NCBI RefSeq assembly: GCF_949282365.1
Contig: NZ_CASDOY010000008.1
Coordinates: 1-48,847 of the forward strand
Source of the DNA: an uncultured Desulfovibrio sp.
Lineage (GTDB): Bacteria > Desulfobacterota > Desulfovibrionia > Desulfovibrionales > Desulfovibrionaceae
Length of the DNA stretch: 48,847 nt
Direction: 5' to 3'
The notes under the pieces are model-generated. The model did no database searches and was not told the origin of the DNA. It worked only from the letters and a program-made list of their open reading frames with translations. The position numbers were made by a program, and so were the translations under genes. Shown piece by piece: positions 40,747 to 48,847 of this stretch. The stretch's first letter is position 1, and each line of letters opens with the position of its first letter.

Positions 40747-41700
40747 ATGCGTATTGCCGTTGGTCTGGGCAAGAAAGGTGGGGAGGAACGTCTGGCGCAG
40801 CATGGCGTCAGCCGTCGTGATTTTCTGAAATTCTGTACGGCCGTGGCCGTGACCATGGGCCTCGGGCCTTCCATGGCCTCGGAAGTGGCTGCCGCGCTGA
40901 CCGGGCGCCGCGCTTCCGTGGTCTATCTGCACTGCGCTGAGTGCACGGGCTGTTCCGAAGCCCTGCTGCGCACCTGCAAACCCTTCATCGACAGTCTGAT
41001 CCTGGACACCATCTCCCTGGATTACCATGAAACCATCATGGCCGCCGCCGGCGAGGCCGCCGAGGCCGCGCTGGAACAGGCCATCAACAATCCTGACGGC
41101 TTCGTCTGCGTGGTGGAAGGCGCCATCCCCACGGCGCTGGACGGCAAGTACGGCTATGTGGGCGGGCACACCATGCTGGATCTCTGCAAGCGCGTGCTGC
41201 CCAAGGCCAAGGCCGTGGTCACCATGGGCACCTGTGCCGCCTACGGCGGCGTGCAGGCCGCCAAACCCAATCCCACCGCCGCCAAGGGCGTCAATGCCTG
41301 CTTTGCCGATCTGGGCATGAACGTCAAGGCCATCAACATCCCCGGCTGCCCGCCCAACCCGCTCAATCTGGTGGGCACGCTGGTGGCTTTCCTGCAGAAC
41401 AAGGAGATCAAGCTGGACGAACAGGGGCGGCCGCTCATGTTCTACGGCCAGTCCGTGCACGACCTGTGCGAACGCCGCGCCCATTTCGACGCGGGCGAGT
41501 TCGCGCCTTCCTTCGATTCCGAGGAAGCGCGCAAGGGCTGGTGCCTGTACGACCTGGGCTGCAAGGGTCCCAGCACCTTCAACAACTGCCCCAAGGCCCT
41601 GTTCAACGAGACCAACTGGCCCGTGCGGGCCGGACATCCCTGCATCGGTTGCAGTGAGCCCGGTTTCTGGGATGACCTGTCGCCTTTTTACCAGAACTAG
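40747..41700 (+). CDS. hynB: [NiFe] hydrogenase small subunit, periplasmic
   Basis: A 317-residue precursor. The Tat signal has SRRDFLKFC (residues 22-30) then a hydrophobic stretch. The proximal cluster region is HCAECTGCSEALLR (Cys 63, 66, 69), with GTCAAYGG and PGCPPNP giving the other proximal ligands. The medial and distal cluster cysteines are in CLYDLGCKGPSTFNNCP and GHPCIGCSEPGFW. The protein passes electrons from the NiFe site to periplasmic cytochrome c3. Cys 63 is an extra cysteine next to the proximal cluster. AGGAGG lies 5 bases before the ATG at 40747. hynA starts 12 bp downstream. Confidence 0.96.
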   Translation: MRIAVGLGKKGGEERLAQHGVSRRDFLKFCTAVAVTMGLGPSMASEVAAALTGRRASVVYLHCAECTGCSEALLRTCKPFIDSLILDTISLDYHETIMAAAGEAAEAALEQAINNPDGFVCVVEGAIPTALDGKYGYVGGHTMLDLCKRVLPKAKAVVTMGTCAAYGGVQAAKPNPTAAKGVNACFADLGMNVKAINIPGCPPNPLNLVGTLVAFLQNKEIKLDEQGRPLMFYGQSVHDLCERRAHFDAGEFAPSFDSEEARKGWCLYDLGCKGPSTFNNCPKALFNETNWPVRAGHPCIGCSEPGFWDDLSPFYQN

Positions 41701-41712
41701 GGAGCTGCCAGC

Positions 41713-43398
41713 ATGAGCCAAGTCAAGAAAACGCCCCAGAGCAATTTCTCCGGTCCCATTGTCGTTGACCCGCTGACCCGTATCGAAGGCCACCTGCGCA
41801 TCGAAGTGGAAGTGGAAGGCGGCCGCATCAAGGACGCCCGCAGCTGCGGCACCCTGTACCGTGGCCTGGAAGTGATCCTCAAGGGCCGCGACCCCCGCGA
41901 TGCCCAGCACTTCACCCAGCGTACCTGCGGCGTGTGCACCTATACCCACGCCCTGGCCTCCACCCGTGCGCTGGAAGACGCCATGGGCCTGAACCTGCCC
42001 GCCAACGCCACCTACATCCGCAACCTGGTGCTGGGCCTGCAGTTCATGCACGACCACATGGTGCATTTCTACCATCTGCATGCCCTGGACTTCGTGGACG
42101 TGACCGCCGCCCTCAAGGCCGATCCGGCCAAGGCCGCGGCCCTGGCGTCGTCCGTGTCGCCGCGCAAGGCCAGCGCCGATGATTTCAAGGCCGTGCAGGC
42201 CCGCCTGAAAGCCTTTGTGGACAGCGGCCAGCTGGGCCCCTTCACCAACGCCTACTTCCTGGGCGGCCATCCGGCGTACTATCTGGATCCCGAAGCCAAC
42301 CTGGTGGCCACCGCCCACTACCTGGAAGCCCTGCGCGTGCAGGTCAACGCCGCCAAGGCCATGGCCGTGTTCGGCGCCAAGAACCCGCACCCGCAGTTCC
42401 TGATCCCCGGCGGCGTGACCTGTTACGAGTCCCTGACGCCGGCGCGCATCAAGGAATTCCGTGACCTGTACCTGCAGGCCCGCAAATTCATCGAAGAAGT
42501 CTACATCCCCGACCTGCTGCTGGTGGCCGGCGCCTACAAGGACTGGGCCGGTCTGGGCTGCGGTTGCCGCAACTTCATGGCCTTCGGCGAATTCCCCGAA
42601 GTGGGCGGCGAACGCGACCTGACCAAACGCTGGCTCAAGCCCGGCGTGCTGCTGGACGGCAAGCTCGACAAGCCCCTGCCCTTCGATCCCGCCAAGATCG
42701 CCGAACATGTGCGCCACAGCTGGTATGAAGGCGACAAGGCCCGCGCCCCCTACGACGGCGAGACCAAGCCCGCCTTCACCCGCCTGGGCGATACGGACCG
42801 TTACTCCTGGCTCAAGGCCCCGCGCTACGACGGCCTGGTCGTGGAAACCGGCCCGCTGGCCCAGGTGCTGGTGGCCTATGCCCAGGGACATGCGGCCGTG
42901 AAGCCCGTGGTGGACACGGTCCTGTCCGCCCTGGGCGTGGGACCGGAAGCCCTGTTCTCCACCCTGGGCCGTACCGCCGCCCGCGGTATCGAGACCCTGG
43001 TCATCGCCCAGCAGGTGGAAAAGTGGCTGGCCGCGTACGAAGCCAACATCGCCGGCGGCGACAAGAAGATCGCCATGGAATGTTCCGTGCCCAAGGAAGG
43101 GCGCGGCGCGGGCTTCGTCAATGCGCCGCGCGGCGGCCTGTCGCACTGGCTGCGCATCGAAGACGGCAAGATCGGCAACTTCCAGCTGGTGGTGCCCACC
43201 ACCTGGAACCTGGGCCCGCGGGACGCCAAGCATGTGATGAGCGCCGCCGAACAGGCCCTGATCGGCACGCCTGTGGCCGATCCCAAGCGCCCGGTGGAGA
43301 TCCTGCGCACCATCCATTCCTTTGACCCCTGCATCGCCTGCGCCGTACACGTCATCGACGGCGAAAGCAATCAGGTGCACGAGTTCAAGGTCCTGTAA
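41713..43398 (+). CDS. hynA: [NiFe] hydrogenase large subunit
   Basis: A 561-residue catalytic subunit. IVVDPLTRIEGHLRI opens it. The NiFe site is held by Cys 72/75 (RTCGVCTYTHA) and the C-terminal pair in DPCIACAVH (Cys 540 and 543). Cys, not selenocysteine, is encoded there, so this is the NiFe type. The 15 residues after His 546 (VIDGESNQVHEFKVL) are the tail cut off by the maturation protease once nickel is in place. It lacks a signal peptide and is exported with the small subunit by Tat. It oxidises or makes H2 in the periplasm. Confidence 0.97.
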   Translation: MSQVKKTPQSNFSGPIVVDPLTRIEGHLRIEVEVEGGRIKDARSCGTLYRGLEVILKGRDPRDAQHFTQRTCGVCTYTHALASTRALEDAMGLNLPANATYIRNLVLGLQFMHDHMVHFYHLHALDFVDVTAALKADPAKAAALASSVSPRKASADDFKAVQARLKAFVDSGQLGPFTNAYFLGGHPAYYLDPEANLVATAHYLEALRVQVNAAKAMAVFGAKNPHPQFLIPGGVTCYESLTPARIKEFRDLYLQARKFIEEVYIPDLLLVAGAYKDWAGLGCGCRNFMAFGEFPEVGGERDLTKRWLKPGVLLDGKLDKPLPFDPAKIAEHVRHSWYEGDKARAPYDGETKPAFTRLGDTDRYSWLKAPRYDGLVVETGPLAQVLVAYAQGHAAVKPVVDTVLSALGVGPEALFSTLGRTAARGIETLVIAQQVEKWLAAYEANIAGGDKKIAMECSVPKEGRGAGFVNAPRGGLSHWLRIEDGKIGNFQLVVPTTWNLGPRDAKHVMSAAEQALIGTPVADPKRPVEILRTIHSFDPCIACAVHVIDGESNQVHEFKVL

Positions 43399-43414
43399 TC
43401 CCGTTCGTACATCA

Positions 43415-43453
43415 GGGGAAGGGCTGTCCGCGAGGGGGCCCTTCCCCTTTTTT
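43415..43453 (+). terminator. Terminator between hynA and the protease gene
   Basis: GGGGAAGGGC (43415-43424) and GCCCTTCCCC (43438-43447) pair perfectly, followed by six T. It should lower transcription into the downstream protease gene. Confidence 0.88.
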
Positions 43454-43497
43454 CTGCGCCTGTCACCGGCGCGGGTCCCTCAAGACAAGGAGGCTCC

Positions 43498-44004
43498 ATG
43501 AGCGAGAGCGCAAGTGCCCCCCGGGTGCTGATCCTGGGGGTGGGCAATATCCTGCTGCGTGACGAGGGCTTCGGCGTGGCTGCTGTGCAGTATCTTGCGG
43601 ACAGCTATCAGTGGCCGGAAAACGTGCGCCTGCAGGAAGGGGCCACCCAGGGCCTTTTGCTCATGTCCGAGCTGGAAGACTGCGATCTGCTGGTGGTGCT
43701 GGACGTGGTGCTGGGCGGCAAGGAGCCGGGCACGGTCTATCTGCTGGAAAACGAGGATCTGAGCCGCAGCCTGAGCTTCCAGGGATCCATGCACCAGACG
43801 GATCTGCTCCAGACCCTGCAGGTCTGCGAGCTGGCCGGCTGCCGCCCGCAGTGCCTGGCCTTCGGCCTGCAGCCCTTTGACTGGCGCACCATGCAGGTGG
43901 GCCTTTCGTCCCAGGCCGAGGCCATGCTGCCCGTCTTCGCGGAAAAAGTGGTGGCCGAGCTGGCCCGGCGCGGCATCGTCGCCCGCCGCAGAGAGTCGGC
44001 CTGA
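43498..44004 (+). CDS. hynD: Hydrogenase maturation endopeptidase
   Basis: A 168-residue protein of the HyaD/HybD peptidase family. It begins VLILGVGNILLRDEGFGVAAVQYL, where the Glu coordinates nickel in this family, followed by LLVVLDVVLGGKEPGTVYLL (conserved Asp) and MHQTDLLQTL with the conserved His. It removes the C-terminal tail of the large subunit after nickel insertion. AAGGAGG precedes the ATG. It is the third gene of the hydrogenase operon but lies beyond a strong hairpin terminator, so expression may depend on read-through. The general Hyp proteins are not in the window. Confidence 0.94.
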   Translation: MSESASAPRVLILGVGNILLRDEGFGVAAVQYLADSYQWPENVRLQEGATQGLLLMSELEDCDLLVVLDVVLGGKEPGTVYLLENEDLSRSLSFQGSMHQTDLLQTLQVCELAGCRPQCLAFGLQPFDWRTMQVGLSSQAEAMLPVFAEKVVAELARRGIVARRRESA

Positions 44005-44009
44005 GTGGA

Positions 44010-44205
44010 GCATCCGGCGGAAGGGGCCTTACATCTCTGCTGTCGATGCCCGCAGCTTCCTTCGTCGCAACGGGCACGGCCTGCGGCCGCCCTTTGGGTC
44101 GCTGCCCGCGCGAGAAGTTTTCCCTTCCCAGCCCTCCATCCCTTCTCCGCGCGCTTTGTCGGGCGGATGTGAGTCACGGCGTGGTCGCGGCGCACCCATC
44201 CCTGC
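44010..44205 (-). repeat. Dispersed intergenic element, copy C (inverted)
   Basis: On the minus strand it reads AAAGCGCGCGG (near 44157), then CGCGCGGGCAGCG, then GCGGCCGCAGGCCGTGCCCG continuing TTGCG (44090 to 44066), then CTTCCGCCGG (near 44022). The middle part matches 26 of 28 bases with the copy at 12052-12079, and the flanking blocks follow in the same order. Confidence 0.6.
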
Positions 44206-44231
44206 GGAGGCCGGAAGTGGCCACAGATGAA

Positions 44232-44259
44232 AAAAAGCTCCCGAAAAAGGGAGCTTTTT
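44232..44259. terminator. Terminator after hynD
   Basis: AAAAAGCTCCC and GGGAGCTTTTT pair perfectly (44232-44242 and 44249-44259) around loop GAAAAA. The symmetric A and T runs allow use from both sides. Confidence 0.9.
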
Positions 44260-44560
44260 GCGTTCAGGGACAGGCGCGCCGCAGACAGGCGCATATCGTC
44301 CACAGTGGGAAGGTGGCGGAAGGGCGGGCCCGCAGCCTTGTCCGTCCTGTTCTCCTGCCTGTCCCTGCTTCCAGACGGCCCTTGTCTTTCTCCTGTCGCA
44401 TCTCCAGTCAGGGGGAAGGAGTGTCCAGCAAAGGCAAAGGCCTGCCCTTCCCTTTCGCCGGTCACATCCCCGGTCAGGGGACAAGATCCCTGTCCGTGAG
44501 ACAGCGACGGGGACCTGCCATGGCGGCCCGGATAAACGTTTTCGGGGGGAAGGAGGGGGT

Positions 44561-44610
44561 GCGGGGGAGGAAGGGCGCCCTTTTCCCAAAGGGGCCCCTG
44601 CCTCCCCCGT
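44561..44610. terminator. Long GC-rich hairpin 3' of queD
   Basis: GCGGGGGAGG (44561-44570) pairs with CCTCCCCCGT (44601-44610) and an inner, imperfect arm continues to a TTTTCCCAAA loop. It resembles the 48-bp palindrome at 12471 in design and also lies shortly after a minus-strand gene, so it is probably the queD terminator. Confidence 0.6.
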
Positions 44611-44678
44611 CCAAAAAGCCTGCGGCCGCCACGATCAGGCGTCCTGCCGCTCCGGCCGGGAACGGCCCCGCTGCGGGG

Positions 44679-45083
44679 CTAGTCGTCCAGCTCCAGATAG
44701 GTGGCGCTCTGCGTGCCTTTTTCGCTGACGCTGACGCTGTGGACGCGCACATGGCGGGCATGTTCGTCAGCGGCCAGACGGCGGGCCACGTTCTGGAAGA
44801 TGTGGCGGGAAAGGTTTTCCGACGAGGGATTGAGGCGGTCGAAGGGCGGCACCTCGTTGATGATCTGGTGGTCGAGGCCGGCCAGCTCGTCCTTGAGGGC
44901 GCGTTTCAGGACCTTGAAGTCCAGCAGCAGTTCCACGTTCTCGGTGAGCCTGTCGCCTTCCACGGTCAGTTCCACGGCGAAGTTGTGGCCGTGCAGGCGT
45001 TCGCATTTGCCTTCATAATGGCGCAGGGCGTGACCTGCGGATATCTCGTCACGCACCGTGAGGCGCCAGATTTTTTTGGACAT
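44679..45083 (-). CDS. queD: QueD-like 6-carboxy-tetrahydropterin synthase
   Basis: A 134-residue member of the 6-pyruvoyl-tetrahydropterin synthase family. The zinc ligands are His 18 (ISAGHALRHY) and His 31/33 (LHGHNFAVEL), the catalytic Cys is 27 (GKCERL), and LLLDFKVLKRALKDELAGLDHQIIN and PSSENLSRHIF are the conserved core with the catalytic His and Glu. The Cys spacing suits QueD, which makes 6-carboxytetrahydropterin for queuosine in tRNA. AAAGGA before ATG 45083 sets the start; the frame is open to 45170. It follows dnaE on the same strand after a 155-bp gap with no clear terminator except a small GC palindrome. Confidence 0.9.
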   Translation of the reverse strand: MSKKIWRLTVRDEISAGHALRHYEGKCERLHGHNFAVELTVEGDRLTENVELLLDFKVLKRALKDELAGLDHQIINEVPPFDRLNPSSENLSRHIFQNVARRLAADEHARHVRVHSVSVSEKGTQSATYLELDD

Positions 45084-45238
45084 ATGCTTTCCTTTGGCTG
45101 CCATGCGGTCAGCCAGGGGGGTGTTCTTGAAAAAATCCTTGCCGCTGCCGTCATCCCTGCGCTGCGGCAAGGGCTGTCGCGGGCCGCGGGCAGGGGCGGA
45201 GGGATAGCGGGCCCCCTCCCCCGGGGGAAGGCTTTTCC

Positions 45239-48200
45239 CTATCCGGCCCAGGCGGCCAGGGCCCTGTCCAGATCGGGGCCGGGGCTGACGCGGAACTGCG
45301 GCCCCAGGCTGAGGTGGCAGCGCACGCCGTCCAGCAGGACCATGGCTTCGGCTTCCACGGGACCGGGGTAGGCTTCGAGGATGGCCTTGAGGGCCAGGAT
45401 GTCTTCCTCGCCCAGGCGATGGGCCGGTATCTGCACGCAGATGGGGGTATCGCTCTGGCCGCAGGCCTCGGCCAGCAGGGTCACGCTCTGGCCCAGCAGC
45501 TTGACTTCGCGGCCGGTCTCTTCGCCGTCCTCGTCGCTGTCGCGGGCCTCGTCCACCTGACTGTCCACGGTGGCGCGCAGGCAGAGGGGCTGTTCGCTCC
45601 TGAGCAGCTCGCGGGCCTCGGCATAGGCGCGGGGGAAGAAGGTGACCTCGGCATGGCCGGTGAGGTCTTCCACGCCCACGAAGGCCATGCGCTCGCCTTT
45701 GGACTTGGTGATGACTTCCTTGAGGCTGACCACCAGCACGGCGGTGCTCAGCTCGGCCTTGGGGAAGAGGTCGCGGGCGTCTTCCAGCGTGGTGAGGCGC
45801 AGGCGGCGCATCTCGCGGCTGAAGGGCTGCAGGGGATGGCTGGTGAGGAAGAAGCCCAGGGCCTCCTTCTCGTTCTTGAGGCGCTGGTCCTCGTCCATCT
45901 CCGGGATGCCGGACTCGGGGCAGTCGAAGCCGATGCCGGGCTGGGGCCTGGCTTCCACCTGCGGGGCCATGGCCAGCAGGGAGATCTGGTTGGAGTTCTT
46001 CTCCTTGGCCTTTTTCTGGGCGCGGGCCACCACGATGTCCAGGGCGGCCAGCAGGGCCGCGCGCGAGACGCCGAAGCAGTCGCAGGCGCCGCCCTTGATG
46101 AGGGCTTCGAGCACGCGCTTGGTGACTTTGCGCAGGTCCACGCGGCAGCAGAGGTCGAAGAGCGAGGCGTATTCGCCGTCCTTGCGGGCGTCCATGATCT
46201 CGGTGATGGCGCTGTCGCCCACGTTCTTGATGCCGCCCAGGCCGAAGACCACCCGGCCTTCACGGGCGGAGAAGGAACGCTGGCTGGCATTGACCGAGGG
46301 CTGGATCACGTCGATGCCCATGTCCTTGCAGCAGGAGATGTACTTGAGCAGCTTTTCCTGATTGCCCATTTCCGAGGTGAGCAGGGCGGCCATGAACTCC
46401 ACGGTGTAGTGGACCTTGAGATAGGCCGTGAAATAGGAGATCTGGGCATAGGCGGCGGAATGCGACTTGTTGAAGCCGTATTCGGCGAATTTTTCCATCA
46501 GGTCGAAGATCTCGTCGGCCTTGGCCTTGTCCACGCCGTTCTTCAGCGCGCCTTCCACGAACTTGACGCGCTCCTTGGCCATGGCTTCGGGCTTTTTCTT
46601 GCCCATGGCGCGGCGCAGCAGGTCGGCGCCGCCCAGGGTGTAGCTGGCGATGATCTGGGCGATCTGCATGACCTGTTCCTGATAGACGATGACGCCGTAG
46701 GTGTCGCGCAGGCAGTCGCTGAGGGAGTCGTGGGGATAGACCACGGGCACCTGGCCGTGCTTGCGCTTGATGAACTCGTCCACCATGCCGGAGCCCAGCG
46801 GGCCGGGGCGGTAGAGGGCCAGCATGGCGATGACGTCCTCGAAGCAGGAGGGGCGGAGCATGCGCAGGTACTGGCGCATGCCCGAGCTTTCCACCTGGAA
46901 GATGCCGTCGGTATCGCCGCGGGCGTAGAGGTCGTAGGTGGCGGCGTCGGTGAGGGGCAGGTTGTCCAGATCGGGCGGTGTCTTGCCCTGCAGGGCGATG
47001 TTGTCCAGGGTGTCCTGGATCAGGGTCATGGTCTTGAGGCCCAGGAAGTCGAACTTCACCAGACCGGATTTCTCGGTCATGGGGCCGTCGAACTGGGTCA
47101 CGAGTTCGCCGCGTTTGCCGGTGTAGAGGGGCAGGAACTCGTCCATGGGCCGGGGCGAGACCACCAGACCGGCGGCATGGGTGGAGGCATGGCGCGAAAG
47201 GCCCTCCAGACGGCGGGCCGTATCCAGCAGCTTTTTGACCTGCGGGTCGGTGTCGTAGAGGTTCTGGAGCTCGGGCTCGGCTTCCAGGGCCTTGTTGATG
47301 GTCATCTTGAGGTCGTCGGGCACCAGCTTGGCGATGCGGTCGGTCTCGGCAAAGCTCATGCCAAGGGCGCGGCCCACGTCGCGCACCACGCCCTTGGCCT
47401 TCATGGTGCCGAAGGTGGTGATCTGGGCCACGCTGTCCTTGCCGTAGGTGTCCACCATATGCTGGATGACCTCGGTGCGGCGGCGTTCGCAGAAGTCCAC
47501 GTCGATATCGGGCAGGGAGACGCGCTCGGCATTGAGGAAGCGCTCGAAGAGCAGATTGTAGGGCAGGGGGTCCAGGTTGGTGATGCGCAGGGACCAGGCC
47601 ACCAGCGAACCGGCGGCCGAACCGCGGCCCGGGCCCACGGGGATGCCGTGGTCCTTGGCCCAGTTGATGAACTCCTGCACGATGAGGAAATAGCCGGGGA
47701 AGCCCATCTCGAGGATGACCTTGAGCTCGTACTGCAAACGGTCGCGGTAGGCCTGCGGGTCGATGTTGGCGCGGTTGGGGTGCTTTTCCAGGCGGCGTTC
47801 CAGGCCTTCCTCGGCCAGACGGCGGAACTCGGAATCCAGGCTGGCGCCCTCGGGCAGCTTGTAGACCGGGAAATAATGGTGGCCCATGTCCAGTTCCACG
47901 TTGCAGCGTTCGGCGATCTCGGCCGTATTGCTCAGGGACTGGGGCAGATGGCCGAAGACGGCCTCCATCTCCTCGCCGGATTTGTAATAGAGGTCATGGG
48001 TGCCGAAGCGCATGCGCTTGGGGTCGTCCATGGTGGTCTGGGTCTGGATGCAGAGCAGCACCTCGTGGGCGTCGGCGTCGTCGGCGTTGAGGTAGTGGCA
48101 GTCGTTGGTGGCCACGATGGGAAGTTTGAGCCGGTCGGCGATCTCCAGAAGGCCCTTGTTTGCGACCTCCTGCTCGGGCAGGCTGTTGGACTGCAGTTCC

Positions 48201-48712
48201 AGATAGAAGCGGTCCGGGTAGATGTCGGCGTATTCGCGGGCCAGGGCCAGGGCGCCGTCCATGTCGCCGGCGTTGAGGGCGCGCGGTATCTCGCCCGCGA
48301 TGCAGGCCGAAAGGCAGATCAGGCCTTCGGAATACTGGCGCAGCATGGCCTTGTCCACGCGCGGCTTGTAGTGGAAGCCCTCCAGATAGCTGCGGCTCAC
48401 CAGCTTGACCAGATTGTGGTAGCCCTCGATGTTCTCCGAGAGCAGGATCAGGTGGTTGCGCTTGCGGGCCAGCTCGGAGGTCTTGTCCAGATGGTCGTGG
48501 CAGACGTAGACCTCGCAGCCGATGATGGGCTTGATGCCGAAGTCCTTGCAGGTCAGGAAGAATTTGGCCGCTCCGAACAGGTTGCCGTGATCGGTGATGG
48601 CGCAGGCGGGCATGCCGAAATCCTTGGCGCGCGAGCAGAGGTCCTTGACGCGGATGGCGCCGTCGAGAAGGCTGTATTCGGTGTGGCAGTGCAGATGCAC
48701 GAAATCGGACAT
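45239..48712 (-). CDS. dnaE: DNA polymerase III alpha subunit
   Basis: An 1157-residue replicative polymerase of the DnaE1 type. The N-terminal PHP domain begins FVHLHCHTEYSLLDGAI and continues ITDHGNLFGA. The catalytic palm has GPGRGSAAGSLVAW and the PDIDVDFC motif carrying two catalytic Asp residues (LPDIDVDFCERRR). Then come YRPGPLGSGMVDEFIKRK, the helix-hairpin-helix region and an OB-fold near VGVEDLTGHAEVTFFPR, before the C-terminal tau-binding part. Length fits the E. coli protein (1160). The ATG at 48712 follows CGGAGT; open sequence runs to 48832 without a better start. The 48713-48847 end shows nothing further. Confidence 0.97.
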   Translation of the reverse strand: MSDFVHLHCHTEYSLLDGAIRVKDLCSRAKDFGMPACAITDHGNLFGAAKFFLTCKDFGIKPIIGCEVYVCHDHLDKTSELARKRNHLILLSENIEGYHNLVKLVSRSYLEGFHYKPRVDKAMLRQYSEGLICLSACIAGEIPRALNAGDMDGALALAREYADIYPDRFYLELQSNSLPEQEVANKGLLEIADRLKLPIVATNDCHYLNADDADAHEVLLCIQTQTTMDDPKRMRFGTHDLYYKSGEEMEAVFGHLPQSLSNTAEIAERCNVELDMGHHYFPVYKLPEGASLDSEFRRLAEEGLERRLEKHPNRANIDPQAYRDRLQYELKVILEMGFPGYFLIVQEFINWAKDHGIPVGPGRGSAAGSLVAWSLRITNLDPLPYNLLFERFLNAERVSLPDIDVDFCERRRTEVIQHMVDTYGKDSVAQITTFGTMKAKGVVRDVGRALGMSFAETDRIAKLVPDDLKMTINKALEAEPELQNLYDTDPQVKKLLDTARRLEGLSRHASTHAAGLVVSPRPMDEFLPLYTGKRGELVTQFDGPMTEKSGLVKFDFLGLKTMTLIQDTLDNIALQGKTPPDLDNLPLTDAATYDLYARGDTDGIFQVESSGMRQYLRMLRPSCFEDVIAMLALYRPGPLGSGMVDEFIKRKHGQVPVVYPHDSLSDCLRDTYGVIVYQEQVMQIAQIIASYTLGGADLLRRAMGKKKPEAMAKERVKFVEGALKNGVDKAKADEIFDLMEKFAEYGFNKSHSAAYAQISYFTAYLKVHYTVEFMAALLTSEMGNQEKLLKYISCCKDMGIDVIQPSVNASQRSFSAREGRVVFGLGGIKNVGDSAITEIMDARKDGEYASLFDLCCRVDLRKVTKRVLEALIKGGACDCFGVSRAALLAALDIVVARAQKKAKEKNSNQISLLAMAPQVEARPQPGIGFDCPESGIPEMDEDQRLKNEKEALGFFLTSHPLQPFSREMRRLRLTTLEDARDLFPKAELSTAVLVVSLKEVITKSKGERMAFVGVEDLTGHAEVTFFPRAYAEARELLRSEQPLCLRATVDSQVDEARDSDEDGEETGREVKLLGQSVTLLAEACGQSDTPICVQIPAHRLGEEDILALKAILEAYPGPVEAEAMVLLDGVRCHLSLGPQFRVSPGPDLDRALAAWAG

Positions 48713-48847
48713 GCGGGGACTCCGGGCCGTCGGCGGCCAGTGAAGGGGAAAAGAACCGTGCGCGGACAGGACGGCAGGACGGGGCCCGGGATCTGGCGGC
48801 GCCCTGCGGCGGCGCGAGGGGCGGCGGTCCACCGTCGGGCGTCGTCG

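Larger units (their letters stand above)
44005..44678. other. Gene-free stretch with repeat and hairpins
   Basis: About 670 bp between convergent hynD and queD. It holds an inverted copy of the dispersed element (44010-44205), the terminator at 44232-44259, two similar units GTCGCATCTCCAGTCAGGGG (44395) and GTCACATCCCCGGTCAGGGG (44461), 66 bp apart, and the long hairpin at 44561-44610. No gene is supported. Confidence 0.55.

Noticed and set aside
41713..43398. [NiFeSe] hydrogenase large subunit
   Set aside because: The codons of the C-terminal active-site motif are TGC for both cysteines and there is no in-frame TGA.

Overview
The window is GC-rich (roughly two thirds G+C) bacterial chromosome, most likely from a Desulfovibrio-type sulfate reducer (Desulfovibrionaceae). 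This rests on the periplasmic [NiFe] hydrogenase pair with its maturation protease, a rubrerythrin, a small 2[4Fe-4S] ferredoxin, the sigma-54 two-component pair, YedF, and a six-gene fatty-acid-like set ending in an 8-amino-7-oxononanoate-synthase-type enzyme. The species cannot be fixed from sequence reading alone.

Layout. 1-4.4 kb: the start of an exported protein (minus strand), metF with a clear promoter and terminator, then an MFS exporter / flavoprotein / small unknown protein operon. 4.6-9.4 kb: an ArsR-type regulator with an operator-like promoter, then a 1389-residue fusion (LplT-like transporter + PlsC acyltransferase + carrier-protein domain + acyl-ACP synthetase). 9.4-12 kb: rpoZ-dnaJ, and divergently a TtcA-like tRNA thiolase. 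12.4-14.6 kb: a minus-strand operon of ferredoxin, YkgJ-type cysteine-cluster protein, an unknown protein and a TPR protein. 14.65-16.5 kb: a sharply AT-rich island with a putative restriction endonuclease and a Dam-type adenine methyltransferase. 16.5-21.4 kb: an HtrA/DegP protease, cobT coupled to an OppF/DppF-type ATPase, and a small unknown protein. 21.9-27.4 kb: speA, an orphan RND adaptor lipoprotein, a YigZ-family protein and a DUF985 cupin, and rubrerythrin. 27.7-31.4 kb: an NtrC-type regulator, its histidine kinase and a zinc-ribbon/YIP1 membrane protein. 31.8-33.2 kb: a manganese (yybP-ykoY) riboswitch with its own terminator in front of a CaCA-family cation antiporter. 33.4-38.8 kb: a DUF3298 exported protein and a tightly coupled set (dehydratase-like, SDR, ACP, ketosynthase, second hotdog-like protein, BioF-like) that probably builds a pimeloyl-type precursor for biotin. 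39-48.8 kb: yedF, the hydrogenase operon hynB-hynA-protease with an unusual leader, queD and dnaE.

The most interesting items are the Mn2+ riboswitch/CaCA pairing, the hydrogenase leader (promoter, hairpin, six-codon ORF with a strong ribosome site, short U-tract hairpin, second long hairpin), the restriction-modification island with its mirror-image divergent promoters, the four-domain phospholipid-repair fusion, and several families of GC-rich intergenic repeats. One dispersed element shares a GAAAAAGCGCGC-type start and a GGCCGTGCCCGTT core between about 12.0, 25.2 and 44.1 kb. Short tandem units with about 60-bp spacing lie near 1.5, 18.3 and 31.7 kb.

All calls come from reading the sequence and translated proteins. 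Family names are from recognised motifs, not database searches.
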